A stretch of DNA of 64,000 nt from an uncultured Eubacterium sp. (GTDB taxonomy: Bacteria > Bacillota > Clostridia > Lachnospirales > Lachnospiraceae): contig CAPAOV010000001.1 of assembly GCA_948579355.1 (NCBI GenBank), positions 152,899 to 216,898 on the forward strand. The letters are read 5' to 3'. Positions 7,062-17,156 of this stretch are shown here, in pieces (the stretch's first letter is position 1; the number at the start of each line of letters is the position of its first letter). The position numbers were made by a program, and so were the translations under genes. A model generated the notes under the pieces. The model searched no databases. It was not told the origin of the DNA and was given only the letters and a program-made list of their open reading frames with translations.

Positions 7062-9008
7062 ATGAAAAATGGATTCTTAAAAGTGGCGGTATCGACACCG
7101 GACTTAAAAGTGGCAGATTGCCAATATAACAAACAACAGCTTGTAAAAAAGACGATAGAAATGGATAAGAAAGGTGTAAAACTTTTGGTTTTTCCGGAGT
7201 TGTCGTTGACCGGATACACCTGCGGCGACTTGTTTTTGCAGGACACATTACTGCGCGGCGCCAAAGAGGCGCTTTTTGCGTTTGTGCAGGAGACAAAACA
7301 AACGGAGATTGTTACCGTTCTCGGTATGCCGTTAGAGCATAAGGGGAAGCTGTACAATGTTGCCGTTGTCGTCGACCACGGCAGTATCCGCGGCGTTGTG
7401 CCGAAAACATTTCTGCCGAATTACGGTGAATTTTATGAGGCGAGGCAGTTTTCGCCGGGGATTGGAGAGATTTCGTGGCATATGTTTGAAAACGGCGAGA
7501 TGGTACCTTTTGGCTCTAATCAGGTATTTGTCGACTATGTGCGTGAGCAATTATGTTTTGCGGTTGAGATTTGCGAAGATTTGTGGATGCCGAATCCGCC
7601 GTCGACCAAATTAGTCTCATCCAATGCACTGCTTGTCGTCAACTTATCGGCCAGCAATGAATTGACCGGAAAATCGCAGTATCGCCGCGAACTCGTTAAA
7701 GGGCAGTCGGCGCGGACGATTTGTGCTTATTTGTATGCCGATGCCGGCGAGGGAGAATCGACGACGGATATGGTATATGCCGGGCACAATATGATTGTGG
7801 AAAACGGTATTCTCTTAGCTGAGAGCAGGCCATTTGCGGCTGACAAAGATTTGATAACGGAAATTGATTTGGGACGGCTGCAAAGCGAGCGCCGTCGCAT
7901 GGGCACATTCTTTCAGCGTCCGGAGGGAGAAAAATATCCGGCCCTGTTACAAAATAGCTGCCAATTTGGCAAAGACGAAGAGACGGTGCTGACAAGAACG
8001 TATGAGAAAACCCCGTTCGTTCCCGCGGATTCTGAACATCGGGAAGAGCGTTGCAGGGAAATTATGGATATTCAGTCAAACGGACTGGCGAAGCGGCTGC
8101 GTCATATCGGCTGCCGGCATGCCGTCATCGGCTTATCCGGAGGGTTGGATTCTACATTGGCGCTTTTAGTTACCGTATGCGCCTTTGAACTGCTGCGACT
8201 GCCAAGAGAGGGAATTGTATGTGTGACGATGCCGTGTTTCGGCACGACAGACCGCACGTATGACAATGCGGTGAAACTGGCGTCAGAGCTTGGCACAACG
8301 CTGAGGGAAATCCCGATTAAGGAAGCTGTATTGGAGCATTTTGCAAATATTGGACAGGACAAAGACACACATGATATCACCTATGAAAACAGTCAGGCGA
8401 GGGAGCGCACGCAAATTCTTATGGATATTGCCAATCAGGTAAACGGACTCGTCATCGGTACGGGCGATATGTCTGAGCTGGCGCTTGGTTGGGCCACATA
8501 CAACGGCGACCATATGTCGATGTACGGAGTGAACTGCTCCGTGCCAAAGACGTTAGTGCGCTATCTGGTGCAGTTTTTTGCTGATACGTGCGGCAATGAC
8601 GCCTTAAAAGAAATCCTCTATGACGTTTTGGATACGCCGATTAGTCCGGAACTGCTGCCGCCGAAAGACGGAGAAATCGCCCAGAAAACAGAAGATATCG
8701 TAGGGCCTTATGAGCTGCATGATTTCTTCCTTTACTATATGATGCGTTTCGGTTTTACGCCAAAAAAGATATTTCGTCTGGCGGTGTACGCCTTTGAGGA
8801 TGAATATGACGAAGAGACAATTTTGCACTGGTTGTCCACATTCTGTCATCGATTCTTCCGGCAGCAGTACAAACGTTCCTGTCTACCGGATGGACCAAAG
8901 GTGGGAACGGTATCCTTATCTCCGCGCGGTGATTTGCGGATGCCGAGTGATGCGAGCGACGCACTGTGGAGGGCGGAATTAGACAGTATTCGTGACAGCC
9001 TTGTCTAA
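7062..9008 (+). CDS. nadE: Glutamine-dependent NAD+ synthetase
   Basis: Makes NAD+ from deamido-NAD+, using ammonia taken from glutamine. The N-terminal nitrilase-like amidohydrolase domain shows the catalytic triad Glu46 (FPELSLTGY), Lys115 (VPKTFLPNYGE) and Cys171 (VEICEDLW). The C-terminal NAD synthetase domain has the PP-loop SGGLDS at about 359-364 and a GTGDMSELALGW block. The total of 648 residues is normal for this two-domain form. ATG 7062 is chosen over GTG 7050 because a GGAG box sits 6 bases before it. Its last 30 bases overlap the end of a gene on the other strand. Confidence 0.95.
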   Translation: MKNGFLKVAVSTPDLKVADCQYNKQQLVKKTIEMDKKGVKLLVFPELSLTGYTCGDLFLQDTLLRGAKEALFAFVQETKQTEIVTVLGMPLEHKGKLYNVAVVVDHGSIRGVVPKTFLPNYGEFYEARQFSPGIGEISWHMFENGEMVPFGSNQVFVDYVREQLCFAVEICEDLWMPNPPSTKLVSSNALLVVNLSASNELTGKSQYRRELVKGQSARTICAYLYADAGEGESTTDMVYAGHNMIVENGILLAESRPFAADKDLITEIDLGRLQSERRRMGTFFQRPEGEKYPALLQNSCQFGKDEETVLTRTYEKTPFVPADSEHREERCREIMDIQSNGLAKRLRHIGCRHAVIGLSGGLDSTLALLVTVCAFELLRLPREGIVCVTMPCFGTTDRTYDNAVKLASELGTTLREIPIKEAVLEHFANIGQDKDTHDITYENSQARERTQILMDIANQVNGLVIGTGDMSELALGWATYNGDHMSMYGVNCSVPKTLVRYLVQFFADTCGNDALKEILYDVLDTPISPELLPPKDGEIAQKTEDIVGPYELHDFFLYYMMRFGFTPKKIFRLAVYAFEDEYDEETILHWLSTFCHRFFRQQYKRSCLPDGPKVGTVSLSPRGDLRMPSDASDALWRAELDSIRDSLV

Positions 9009-9425
9009 TGCGGTGCGAATGCCCTCGATTAACAGGGTTTCCGTGTATTTACTCTTCTCGGAAAGTGGAATGTCGTCCAGAGAAGTTCCGGCAACCAATT
9101 GTTTTTCAATTGTCTCCAGAGATGGTTTCACAAGCGGGTACATGGTTGTGACGGATTTATCTAAATTCACAAGAGATACACTCTTAATCTGGTCAGCATC
9201 TACGACAAGTTCCAGATTCAGTGTCGATTCGCCAAGTTTGACCTGTGAGGTGTAAACGCCGGGAGCGTATGTGCTGCCCGTTTGTTCCGTCTTGTTATCG
9301 TCGGATGATTTGGAGGGTAAAAACATAAAGACAAGCAGCAGAATGAGCAGGATACCGAGTCCTGCGAAGATTGCCGTATAAATTAATTCTTTTGTCTGGA
9401 TGACAATGATTTTTGTTTTTGCCAT
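8979..9425 (-). CDS. Small membrane-anchored extracytoplasmic protein, function unknown
   Basis: 148 residues. One N-terminal membrane segment (about 14-36) follows a short basic cytoplasmic tail. An exported domain follows with the pattern YAPGVYTSQVKLGESTLNLEL and a later VVDADQIKSVSLVNLD. That layout recalls small FMN-binding-like or Ig-like extracytoplasmic domains, but the SGAT flavin motif is absent, so no function is claimed. The ribosome-binding site (AAAGGAGGC on the minus strand) is good. The gene runs tail to tail with nadE with a 30-base overlap and is divergent from addB. Conservation as a family in Lachnospiraceae seems likely but is from memory only. Confidence 0.7.
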   Translation of the reverse strand: MAKTKIIVIQTKELIYTAIFAGLGILLILLLVFMFLPSKSSDDNKTEQTGSTYAPGVYTSQVKLGESTLNLELVVDADQIKSVSLVNLDKSVTTMYPLVKPSLETIEKQLVAGTSLDDIPLSEKSKYTETLLIEGIRTALDKAVTNTV

Positions 9426-9524
9426 GGAATAGCCTCCTTTGGTGTTTACCGTGGTAATGTGCTTATTGCTAATATATGAGCGGACAGGCGTAACTATGCG
9501 TGGTTTTTGAAAGGGGGACAGGCC

Positions 9525-12500
9525 GTGGCATTACAATTTATTACAGGGGCGTCGGGCAGCGGGAAAAGTTCGGAATTATATACCCGAATCCGTAAGGAAG
9601 CGGCAAAGAATCCGGACACGCAATACTTTTTTCTCGTGCCTGACCAGTTTACGCTCGAGACGCAGCGCACGCTGGTAGAGCAAAATGACGGCAAGGGAAT
9701 ACTCAATATCGACGTCCTCAGTTTTCACCGGCTTGCATACCGTGCGTTTGAAGAGATTCCCGCAATGAGGAAGACCGTGTTGGAAGATATGGGGAAAATG
9801 ATGCTTCTTCGCAAAGTATTCACGGAGCAAAAGAAGAATTTATTATACTTTAAGCGAGGCTTGCACCGGATTGGTTTTTTGGATGAGTGCAAGTCCTTTT
9901 TGTGCGAGCTGGCCCAGTATGCCATAAGCGACGAGGACTTTGAGACAATGCTTTCTGCGGTAGGGAAAGACAGTTTGATGGGATTAAAACTCAGGGATAT
10001 CCGCCTCATCTACCGGAAATTCCAAGAGAAATCAGGCGATACCTATATGATGGCGGAAGAGCTGGTGCCGCAGTTGACCGGCATTGTGAGCAGCATGCAG
10101 AAGATAACAGACAGTGTGATTTGTCTGGATGGTTTTACCGGTTTTACGCCGACCCAGTATGAACTGCTGGGTGAACTGCTATCTTGTTGTCGGGATATGT
10201 ATGTGACGGTGACGACAGATGTTGGCGGGAAACGCAGCCATGTTTTCCGGATTAGTTCGGAGACGATTCGCCATCTGACAAGGCGGGCAGGTGAGCGGGG
10301 GGTACCCGTGTCGGCTCCGGTTTACACGGGAAAAGGCCCCGAACACATTCCATACCGCGTTGCCGACAATGAAGAACTTGCCTTTCTGGAAAAAAATCTC
10401 TTTTGCTTCAGTCCGCAGCAATGGTTGTCCGAGCCGGAAAATGTAGCGGTTGTCCTGTGCCACAGAGAGTGGGACGAAGCCGCTTATGTGGCGAGAAAGA
10501 TTTGGTGGATGGTGCAGGAACAGGGATATCAATATGAGGATTTTGCCGTGGTGACGGCGAATATAGCCGCCTATGAGCAGGAATTGTCAAAAGAAATGCA
10601 GCGGTTTGCCATCCCCTTTTTTATGGATTATAAAAAGAGCATAGGAGCGAATGCCATGGCGGAGTTCATCGTGGCGTTCTGCAATATGGCCGAGAAAGGA
10701 CTGGATTACGAGAGCACATTTCGTTTTCTGCGCTGCGGATTGTCGCCGCTGACAAATGAGCAGACCGACCGTCTGGAAAATTATGTGCTGGCGCAGGGGC
10801 GTCGGGGATTGGCGGCATATCAGCAGGAGTGGCAGCGGGATGTCAGGCATTTGGATATAGTTGAGATAAATGAATACCGACGGACTTTTTTGAATGCGGT
10901 GGAAGAGACGCTGCTGGCGCTTCAGGGAGGAAAAAAGACTGTCCGTGACTTTACGACAATACTGTATCAGTTATTGCTGAAAAATAACGTATATGACAGG
11001 CTGCGGGAAAAGAGCAGGCAGTTTGAGAAAGACGGACAGATAATTTTCGCCAATGAGTACCGGGGAATCTATCGTCTTATGATGAATCTGCTGGATGAGC
11101 TGGTAGAATTGATGGGCTTGGAAACGGTGACCTTTCATGAATACGCAGAGTTGCTTGGCGCTGGTATTTCCGAGGGATTAGTGGGCTTTATTCCACCTGC
11201 TTCTCACGAAGTTGTCATAGGCGATGTGCGCCGTACCCGATTGAAAAACGTAAAAGTCCTGTTCTTTCTCGGGGTAAATGACGACTGCATTCCCAAAAGC
11301 GCAGGGGCGCCGGGGATATTGTCAGAAGCGGAGAGAAGAAAGCTTGCCGCAGCGGGAGTACAATTGTCCGAAGAGGCGGAGAAAGAAGCTTATACAGAGC
11401 AGTTTTATCTGTATCTGGCGCTGACGAAAGCTTCTGACAAAATCATACTGACGTATTCTGCCATGAGCGCTGACGGAACGAGCAAACGCCCGGCCTATCT
11501 GATTGATAAGATACGAAGTCTCTATCCGAAACTAGCGGTGCAGTGGGAGGAACAGGAACAGTCGGTACATAAGATTCTCGGCAGTGACGCAGGAAAATCC
11601 TATTTGCTCCGCCATCTGGCGGACGGAACATGCAAAGAAGACGATATATGGTGGGAAATCGCTGCCTTTTATGAAAAGAAACAGCCGGGCCTGTTGAGAA
11701 GATGGCTGCATATCCGACAGGAGAGCAAGGGGAAAACACCGCTTCGCAAAGAGGCGGCAGAGCGTTTGTACGGAAAGATTATGGGGGGGAGCGTCACGCG
11801 TCTGGAGCAATTTGTAAAATGCCCGTATGCTCATTTTATACGCTATGGTTTGTGTTTGGAAGAAAGAGAACGGTTTGAAATCAGCGGCGTAGACCACGGA
11901 AACATCTTTCATAAGTCATTAGAGCATTTTTCCCATGAACTGGAGAGGGCAGAGAAAGAGTGGCAGGACTTAACTGAAGAGGAGGCGAGACAGTTAGCCC
12001 GCAAGAGCATTGATTATGCGACGGAGCGATACGAGGGGAAGAAATATTTCCAGTCGAAGCGGACGGAGTTTATGCTGCGCCGTCTGAAAAATGAATTGGT
12101 TCACTCGGTATGGGCGATGTGGCGCCAGATGAAAATGGGGGATTTTCATCAGCTCTATACGGAGAAACGTTTTTCCGGAAGAGGGGAAGAGGGATTGGAG
12201 GCGCTGCGTATCCCCTTGTCCGGCGGGAACGAGATTACTCTGCACGGCGTCATAGACAGAGTTGACGTCAGTTCCACGAAAGAGGGCGAATTAGTTAAGG
12301 TAGTGGATTACAAGAGCAGCGATTATGTAGAGCTATCGCTCTCGGAGGTGTATCACGGCCTGCAAATGCAGCTTGTCACGTATATGGCAGCGGCGAAAGA
12401 ACTTTTACAGAGAGAGAGGCCGGAGAGGGAGATTATTCCTGCTGCCATGTTGTATTACGCAATTAAAGAGAAGAATCTGGAGTGGAAAAAAGAGACGGAA

Positions 12501-12878
12501 GAACAGCATGAGGAGCGGCTGCTGGAGAGTATGCAGAGCAAAGGATATGTAAACGCAGCGCCGGAAGTTCAGGAACGTCTGGATAACGAGTATCCGCACA
12601 TGTTGTCAACACAACGGTTTGAGCAGCTTATGCGGCACACGCGGGAAAAGATGGCGGAATGCGGGGAGAAAATCATGGCGGGAGAGATAGAAGCCGCCCC
12701 GTATGCGTATGACGGCAGCAGTGGATGTGATTACTGTGATTATCGTGGAATCTGCGGAATGGAGGCAGAAGAAGAGCGTGCGCATGCGCATGTACTGGAG
12801 GATTTGCAAGACGAAGAAATATGGGAGGTGCTCCATGAGCGATATAACGTGGACAGCGGAACAGAAGAAAGTGATTGA
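9525..12878 (+). CDS. addB: AddB, helicase-nuclease subunit B
   Basis: AddB forms with AddA the ATP-dependent helicase-nuclease that processes double-strand breaks for RecA recombination, the Gram-positive counterpart of RecBCD. N-terminal Walker A is GASGSGKSS. The C-terminal RecB-type nuclease domain has the core VVDYKSS. The four cysteines of the AddB Fe-S cluster are visible: one in FVKCPYAHF and three in SGCDYCDYRGIC. GTG 9525, behind AAAGGGGGACAG, is preferred to the TTG at 9507, giving 1117 residues. The 3' end overlaps addA by 44 bases. Confidence 0.94.
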   Translation: MALQFITGASGSGKSSELYTRIRKEAAKNPDTQYFFLVPDQFTLETQRTLVEQNDGKGILNIDVLSFHRLAYRAFEEIPAMRKTVLEDMGKMMLLRKVFTEQKKNLLYFKRGLHRIGFLDECKSFLCELAQYAISDEDFETMLSAVGKDSLMGLKLRDIRLIYRKFQEKSGDTYMMAEELVPQLTGIVSSMQKITDSVICLDGFTGFTPTQYELLGELLSCCRDMYVTVTTDVGGKRSHVFRISSETIRHLTRRAGERGVPVSAPVYTGKGPEHIPYRVADNEELAFLEKNLFCFSPQQWLSEPENVAVVLCHREWDEAAYVARKIWWMVQEQGYQYEDFAVVTANIAAYEQELSKEMQRFAIPFFMDYKKSIGANAMAEFIVAFCNMAEKGLDYESTFRFLRCGLSPLTNEQTDRLENYVLAQGRRGLAAYQQEWQRDVRHLDIVEINEYRRTFLNAVEETLLALQGGKKTVRDFTTILYQLLLKNNVYDRLREKSRQFEKDGQIIFANEYRGIYRLMMNLLDELVELMGLETVTFHEYAELLGAGISEGLVGFIPPASHEVVIGDVRRTRLKNVKVLFFLGVNDDCIPKSAGAPGILSEAERRKLAAAGVQLSEEAEKEAYTEQFYLYLALTKASDKIILTYSAMSADGTSKRPAYLIDKIRSLYPKLAVQWEEQEQSVHKILGSDAGKSYLLRHLADGTCKEDDIWWEIAAFYEKKQPGLLRRWLHIRQESKGKTPLRKEAAERLYGKIMGGSVTRLEQFVKCPYAHFIRYGLCLEERERFEISGVDHGNIFHKSLEHFSHELERAEKEWQDLTEEEARQLARKSIDYATERYEGKKYFQSKRTEFMLRRLKNELVHSVWAMWRQMKMGDFHQLYTEKRFSGRGEEGLEALRIPLSGGNEITLHGVIDRVDVSSTKEGELVKVVDYKSSDYVELSLSEVYHGLQMQLVTYMAAAKELLQRERPEREIIPAAMLYYAIKEKNLEWKKETEEQHEERLLESMQSKGYVNAAPEVQERLDNEYPHMLSTQRFEQLMRHTREKMAECGEKIMAGEIEAAPYAYDGSSGCDYCDYRGICGMEAEEERAHAHVLEDLQDEEIWEVLHERYNVDSGTEESD

Positions 12879-15800
12879 AGCAAGAAACTGCAATATTCTT
12901 GTTTCGGCGGCCGCCGGTTCCGGCAAGACGGCTGTATTGGTGGAGAGAATCGTCCGGCGCATTATGGACAAGAGAGAGCCTGTCGATATTGATTGTTTCT
13001 TAGTCGTGACGTTTACGAAAGCAGCGGCGGCGCAGATGAAAGAGCGTCTTCGTAAGCGGTTGGAAAAGGAATTGAAAAATCAGCCGGATAATGAACATCT
13101 ACAGCGTCAGATAGGTTTGATTTCTTCGGCGCACATTTCGACGATACATAGTTTCTGTAACTTTGTCATTGAAAATTATTTTCATCGGATTGGACTTGAC
13201 CCATCTTTTCGTCAGGCGACGCAGACGGAGGGGGAAATGCTTTTTTCAGAGACTTTTTCGCAGATTTTAGAGGAAGAATATGAGGCCGCCAGAGAGGATT
13301 TCATCGAATTGGCGGAAATGAGCGAGCTCAACCGCAGTGACGACGGGTTGGAGCGTATGGTAAAGAAAATCTATGAGTATGCGATGGCACAGCCGTTTCC
13401 ACAGGAGTTTTTCAGGCAGATGGAGCGTTTTCTGGAAGTGGAATCGGTGGAAGAGTGGGAGCAATCCGAACTTGTGCAAAAAGCTCTTGCGGGTGCAAGG
13501 ATACGAGTGGAAGAAATTGCAGGAGAGCAGGAACTCGTCCGCCGTCTCTGCCATACGCCGGGCGGGCCTGCCTATTATGAGCCGCATATAATCGAAATCG
13601 GCGATTATTGTCAGGCGCTTCTGGCGGCGGAAACTTATGGCGAATGGAGGCGCATACTGGCAGCGATGACTTTTTTGAGCATGCGTAAGAAAAAAGACGA
13701 CACGGTGGACGAAGATATACGCAAAGAAGTTGTAGAGCGCCGGAATGAATGCAAAAAGAGATTGCAGAATTTATACAAGAAATATTTTGCCTTTGGACGG
13801 GAAGAGAGTCTCAATGATTTACATGAGATGCGCGGCAAGGTGCGGACGTTGCTGCGTCTGACGAGACGGATGCATGAGGCGTTTGTTCAGGAAAAGCGGG
13901 AGCGCAATGTTGTTGATTTCAACGATTTGGAGCAGTTGGCGCTTTCTATCCTGCTTCGTTGGGATGAGGAAAAAAAAGAATATGTACGCACGGAGGCCGC
14001 CTGCGAATTGGCAGAACACTTTGTCGAGATAATGATTGACGAGTATCAGGACAGCAACCGCGTACAGGATACCCTTTTGCGCAGCGTCTCCAGAGAGGGA
14101 TTGCCGGAGTACAGTCCTAATATTTTTATGGTTGGTGATGTCAAGCAGAGTATTTACCGCTTTCGGGGGGGATGTCCGGAACTTTTTGCCGATAAGTTAG
14201 AGGCGTATTCGCTTGCGGACGAAGCGTCTTGCCGGAGAATTGATTTGCATCAGAATTTCCGAAGCCGCGAGGTTGTATTGGAAGCTGCAAATGAGGTGTT
14301 TCAATTAGTCATGCATCGGGATATCGGCGGTGTGGAATATGACAAGCGTGCCGCGCTGCGCGCCGGAAGAAAAGTGGCAGATACGGAACTTCCGGTGGCA
14401 AAGACAGTTGACGTCCATGCCCTTTTGGGCAAACAAAATATCGAAGCGGAGGGATATGTCATAGCGGGGAAGATAAAGGAGATGACAGAAGGAGCAAATC
14501 GTCTTTTTATCGACAAGGGCGGAAATTACCGTCCGGTGGAGTATCGGGATATCGTCATACTCATTCTGGCTCATGCGCAGGGACAGGAATTGTTCGACGC
14601 CTTAACCGAGTCCGGAATCCCCGTGGTGATGGAGCGCAGGCAGGGATTTTATGACACGAAAGAGATTACTTTGATGGTGTCCATGCTCCGGATTATTGAT
14701 AATCCTCATCAGGACATCGCGCTGGCGACGGTATTACTGAGTCCGGCGTTTTCACTGACGGAGGAGGACTTGGCCCAAATCCGTGTAGAGAGCAGGGATA
14801 CGGACTTGTACGATGCGTTGTGCAGCTATGAGAAGGCTGACGAGCGGTATAATAAAATCCGGCAGTTTTTAGAGGTGTTAGAGCATCTGCGCAGCAAGGT
14901 CACGTATGCTGCCGTGGCCGAGCTAGTACAGGATATATATGACAGTACGGGAATATACGAGGCCGTTGCCATGATGAAAGACGGCGTTCAGCGCACGGCG
15001 AATATGGATAAGCTGATGGAGCAGGCGAGGCAGTTTGAGAGGACGACGTATCACGGTCTCTATCAGTTTGTCCGCTATCTCGAGCAGATTACACAGCAGA
15101 CGGAAGAGGCGGGAGAAGTCAATCTGGTCGGTGAGGAAGAGAATGTTGTGCGAATCATGACGATACACAAAAGCAAAGGGTTGGAGTTTCCGGTTTGCTT
15201 TGTTGCCGGTATGGGGCGCAGGCTCAATCTTCCGCATAAGGATTTTCTCAGTATTGCGCCGGATATTGGCATTGCAGCGCCTGTTGTAGACAATAAACGG
15301 CGCACGAAGAAAAAAAATTTCTATACAACTTATATAAACGATTGCAATAAGTCCGAAAATATAGGAGAATGTATTAGAAAGCTCTATGTTGCCATGACGC
15401 GGGCAGAAGAGAAATTGATTCTCGTAGGCTGTACGCTGTCGACGGAGGCGAAGACGCCGGACGTCGACGGGAGGAGTAGGATTAACACCCTGTTTGACAT
15501 GGTTCTTCCGGCGGTACACGCCCGCTGTTTCCGTTTGTACGAGTGGGAGCAGGAGGCGTTACTTGACACGATACAGAGGGAACTTGTGCAGGAAGCGTTC
15601 GAGAATGAGACATTTTACAATTTTGACACAACCCGATGTTATAATGAGACAATTCGCAATTATCTGACATGGCTCGCTGCCGGAGAGGAAAACAGCGGGG
15701 AAACGCTGCCGGTAAAAGTGTCGGTATCCGACCTTAAGATGATGTCGATGGAAGACGACGGCGTTCGTGACGCCGCGCTGTCCGACTATGCAGAAGAAGA

Positions 15801-16407
15801 GGAAGAAATGCCGATTCCCTCTTTCATGCAGCAGGAAGAAACCGATGACAGGGAAAAACAGGGGGCCGCTTACGGTACTATCTGGCATCAGGTAATGGCG
15901 ACGATTGATTTCAATAAAGCGGTTTCCGAGGAAGCTGTTGAGGATGAGATAGCGCGTTTGTGCAAGACGGGAAGATTGCGGGAGCAGGATGTTTCCGTGT
16001 TAAACATAAGACGGCTAAACCGATTTTTTCATTCTTCACTTGGCAAAGAAATGCGTCAGGCAGAAGCAGAGGGACGCTTGCACCGCGAGCAGCCGTTCGT
16101 CATGGGGAGAAAAGCGAGTGAGATTTTTTCCGGATGTAAGCAAGACGATACAGTGCTGGTGCAGGGCATTATAGATGGTTATTATGAGACGGGGGGCGGA
16201 ATTGTCCTCATTGATTATAAGACGGACGCCTTGCAGGAGGGAGAGGAAGTCCGTTTGCTGGAGCGATACGAAAAGCAAATGGCTTTGTATCGGCAGGCGT
16301 TAGAGGAAATGACGGGAAAACCTGTTATCCGTTGCGTATTATATTCTTTTTCATTAGGGAAAGAAGTGCTTGTATCACAGAAAAAACAGAATGGAGGGGT
16401 ACTATGA
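12835..16407 (+). CDS. addA: AddA, helicase-nuclease subunit A (UvrD-type helicase with nuclease domain)
   Basis: The motor helicase and second nuclease of AddAB. Superfamily 1 helicase motifs run in order: Q-motif region TWTAEQKKVIEA, Walker A SAAAGSGKTAVLVER, Walker B with IMIDEYQDSN, VGDVKQSIYRFRG, IMTIHKSKGLEFP and LYVAMTRAEEKL. The C-terminal RecB-like nuclease core is LIDYKTDAL. A longer frame extends back to 12703, but ATG 12835 follows GGGAGGTG and gives the usual N-terminus (1190 residues). It starts inside addB and its stop overlaps the next start. Confidence 0.95.
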   Translation: MSDITWTAEQKKVIEARNCNILVSAAAGSGKTAVLVERIVRRIMDKREPVDIDCFLVVTFTKAAAAQMKERLRKRLEKELKNQPDNEHLQRQIGLISSAHISTIHSFCNFVIENYFHRIGLDPSFRQATQTEGEMLFSETFSQILEEEYEAAREDFIELAEMSELNRSDDGLERMVKKIYEYAMAQPFPQEFFRQMERFLEVESVEEWEQSELVQKALAGARIRVEEIAGEQELVRRLCHTPGGPAYYEPHIIEIGDYCQALLAAETYGEWRRILAAMTFLSMRKKKDDTVDEDIRKEVVERRNECKKRLQNLYKKYFAFGREESLNDLHEMRGKVRTLLRLTRRMHEAFVQEKRERNVVDFNDLEQLALSILLRWDEEKKEYVRTEAACELAEHFVEIMIDEYQDSNRVQDTLLRSVSREGLPEYSPNIFMVGDVKQSIYRFRGGCPELFADKLEAYSLADEASCRRIDLHQNFRSREVVLEAANEVFQLVMHRDIGGVEYDKRAALRAGRKVADTELPVAKTVDVHALLGKQNIEAEGYVIAGKIKEMTEGANRLFIDKGGNYRPVEYRDIVILILAHAQGQELFDALTESGIPVVMERRQGFYDTKEITLMVSMLRIIDNPHQDIALATVLLSPAFSLTEEDLAQIRVESRDTDLYDALCSYEKADERYNKIRQFLEVLEHLRSKVTYAAVAELVQDIYDSTGIYEAVAMMKDGVQRTANMDKLMEQARQFERTTYHGLYQFVRYLEQITQQTEEAGEVNLVGEEENVVRIMTIHKSKGLEFPVCFVAGMGRRLNLPHKDFLSIAPDIGIAAPVVDNKRRTKKKNFYTTYINDCNKSENIGECIRKLYVAMTRAEEKLILVGCTLSTEAKTPDVDGRSRINTLFDMVLPAVHARCFRLYEWEQEALLDTIQRELVQEAFENETFYNFDTTRCYNETIRNYLTWLAAGEENSGETLPVKVSVSDLKMMSMEDDGVRDAALSDYAEEEEEMPIPSFMQQEETDDREKQGAAYGTIWHQVMATIDFNKAVSEEAVEDEIARLCKTGRLREQDVSVLNIRRLNRFFHSSLGKEMRQAEAEGRLHREQPFVMGRKASEIFSGCKQDDTVLVQGIIDGYYETGGGIVLIDYKTDALQEGEEVRLLERYEKQMALYRQALEEMTGKPVIRCVLYSFSLGKEVLVSQKKQNGGVL

Positions 16408-17147
16408 TGTATAAGGGTTTTGCAAATGTTTACGACCATATGATGGAGAATATTCCATATGAGGAGTGGTTTAGTAAACTGAAATTGTATTTGAAAGAAC
16501 ACGGTCTGGCGGACGGGCGTATTTGCGAGCTGGGATGTGGAACCGGAATTATGACGGAGAAGTTTGCCAAAGCGGGATATCAAATGATTGGCCTCGACAA
16601 ATCCGTTGATATGTTAGCGCTTGCCAAACAGAAGCAGGAGGAAACCAAATCGGATATTTTGTATCTCAATCAGGATATGACGGAAATGGAGTTGGATAAG
16701 CCGGTGGATGCGTGTATCAGCGTCTGTGATTCGATGAATTATCTTTTGCAGGAAGAAGAGATGTCGGCGCTTTTTGAGCGGGTAAAGAAGTATTTGACGC
16801 CGGGAGGCTTGTTTATTTTTGATTTAAAGACCGTCTACTGCTATCGCAATGTTATCGGCAACCAGACGTGGGTGGAGCAGGATGAGGAAGTCAGCTATAT
16901 ATGGGAGAATTTCTTCTATGAAGATCAGGATATCAACGAATATATGCTCACTATTTTCCGCAAACAGCCGGATTCGAATCTATACGAGCGAATGGAAGAG
17001 GCGCATTATCAGCGGGCGTATTCGCCGGAAAGGCTGAAATCGTTGTTAGCAGAAGCCGGACTGACGTTAGTAGATAGTTTTGACGAGGATATGGAGAACC
17101 CGATTCGGGAAAACAGTGAGAGAATTTATTTGATTGCAAAGAACTAG
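16404..17147 (+). CDS. Class I SAM-dependent methyltransferase
   Basis: A small Rossmann-fold methyltransferase. Motif I is ICELGCGTGIMTEKFA at about residues 37-52, the acidic end of strand 2 is GLDKS, and motif III is near ACISVCDSMNYLL. The 247 residues match the family often found beside addA in clostridia. The substrate is unknown. The ATG overlaps the addA stop (ATGA-type junction) and has a GGAGGGG ribosome-binding site; ATG 16407 is an alternative start. It belongs to the addBA transcription unit. Confidence 0.85.
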   Translation: MMYKGFANVYDHMMENIPYEEWFSKLKLYLKEHGLADGRICELGCGTGIMTEKFAKAGYQMIGLDKSVDMLALAKQKQEETKSDILYLNQDMTEMELDKPVDACISVCDSMNYLLQEEEMSALFERVKKYLTPGGLFIFDLKTVYCYRNVIGNQTWVEQDEEVSYIWENFFYEDQDINEYMLTIFRKQPDSNLYERMEEAHYQRAYSPERLKSLLAEAGLTLVDSFDEDMENPIRENSERIYLIAKN

Positions 17148-17156
17148 GAGGCAGAC

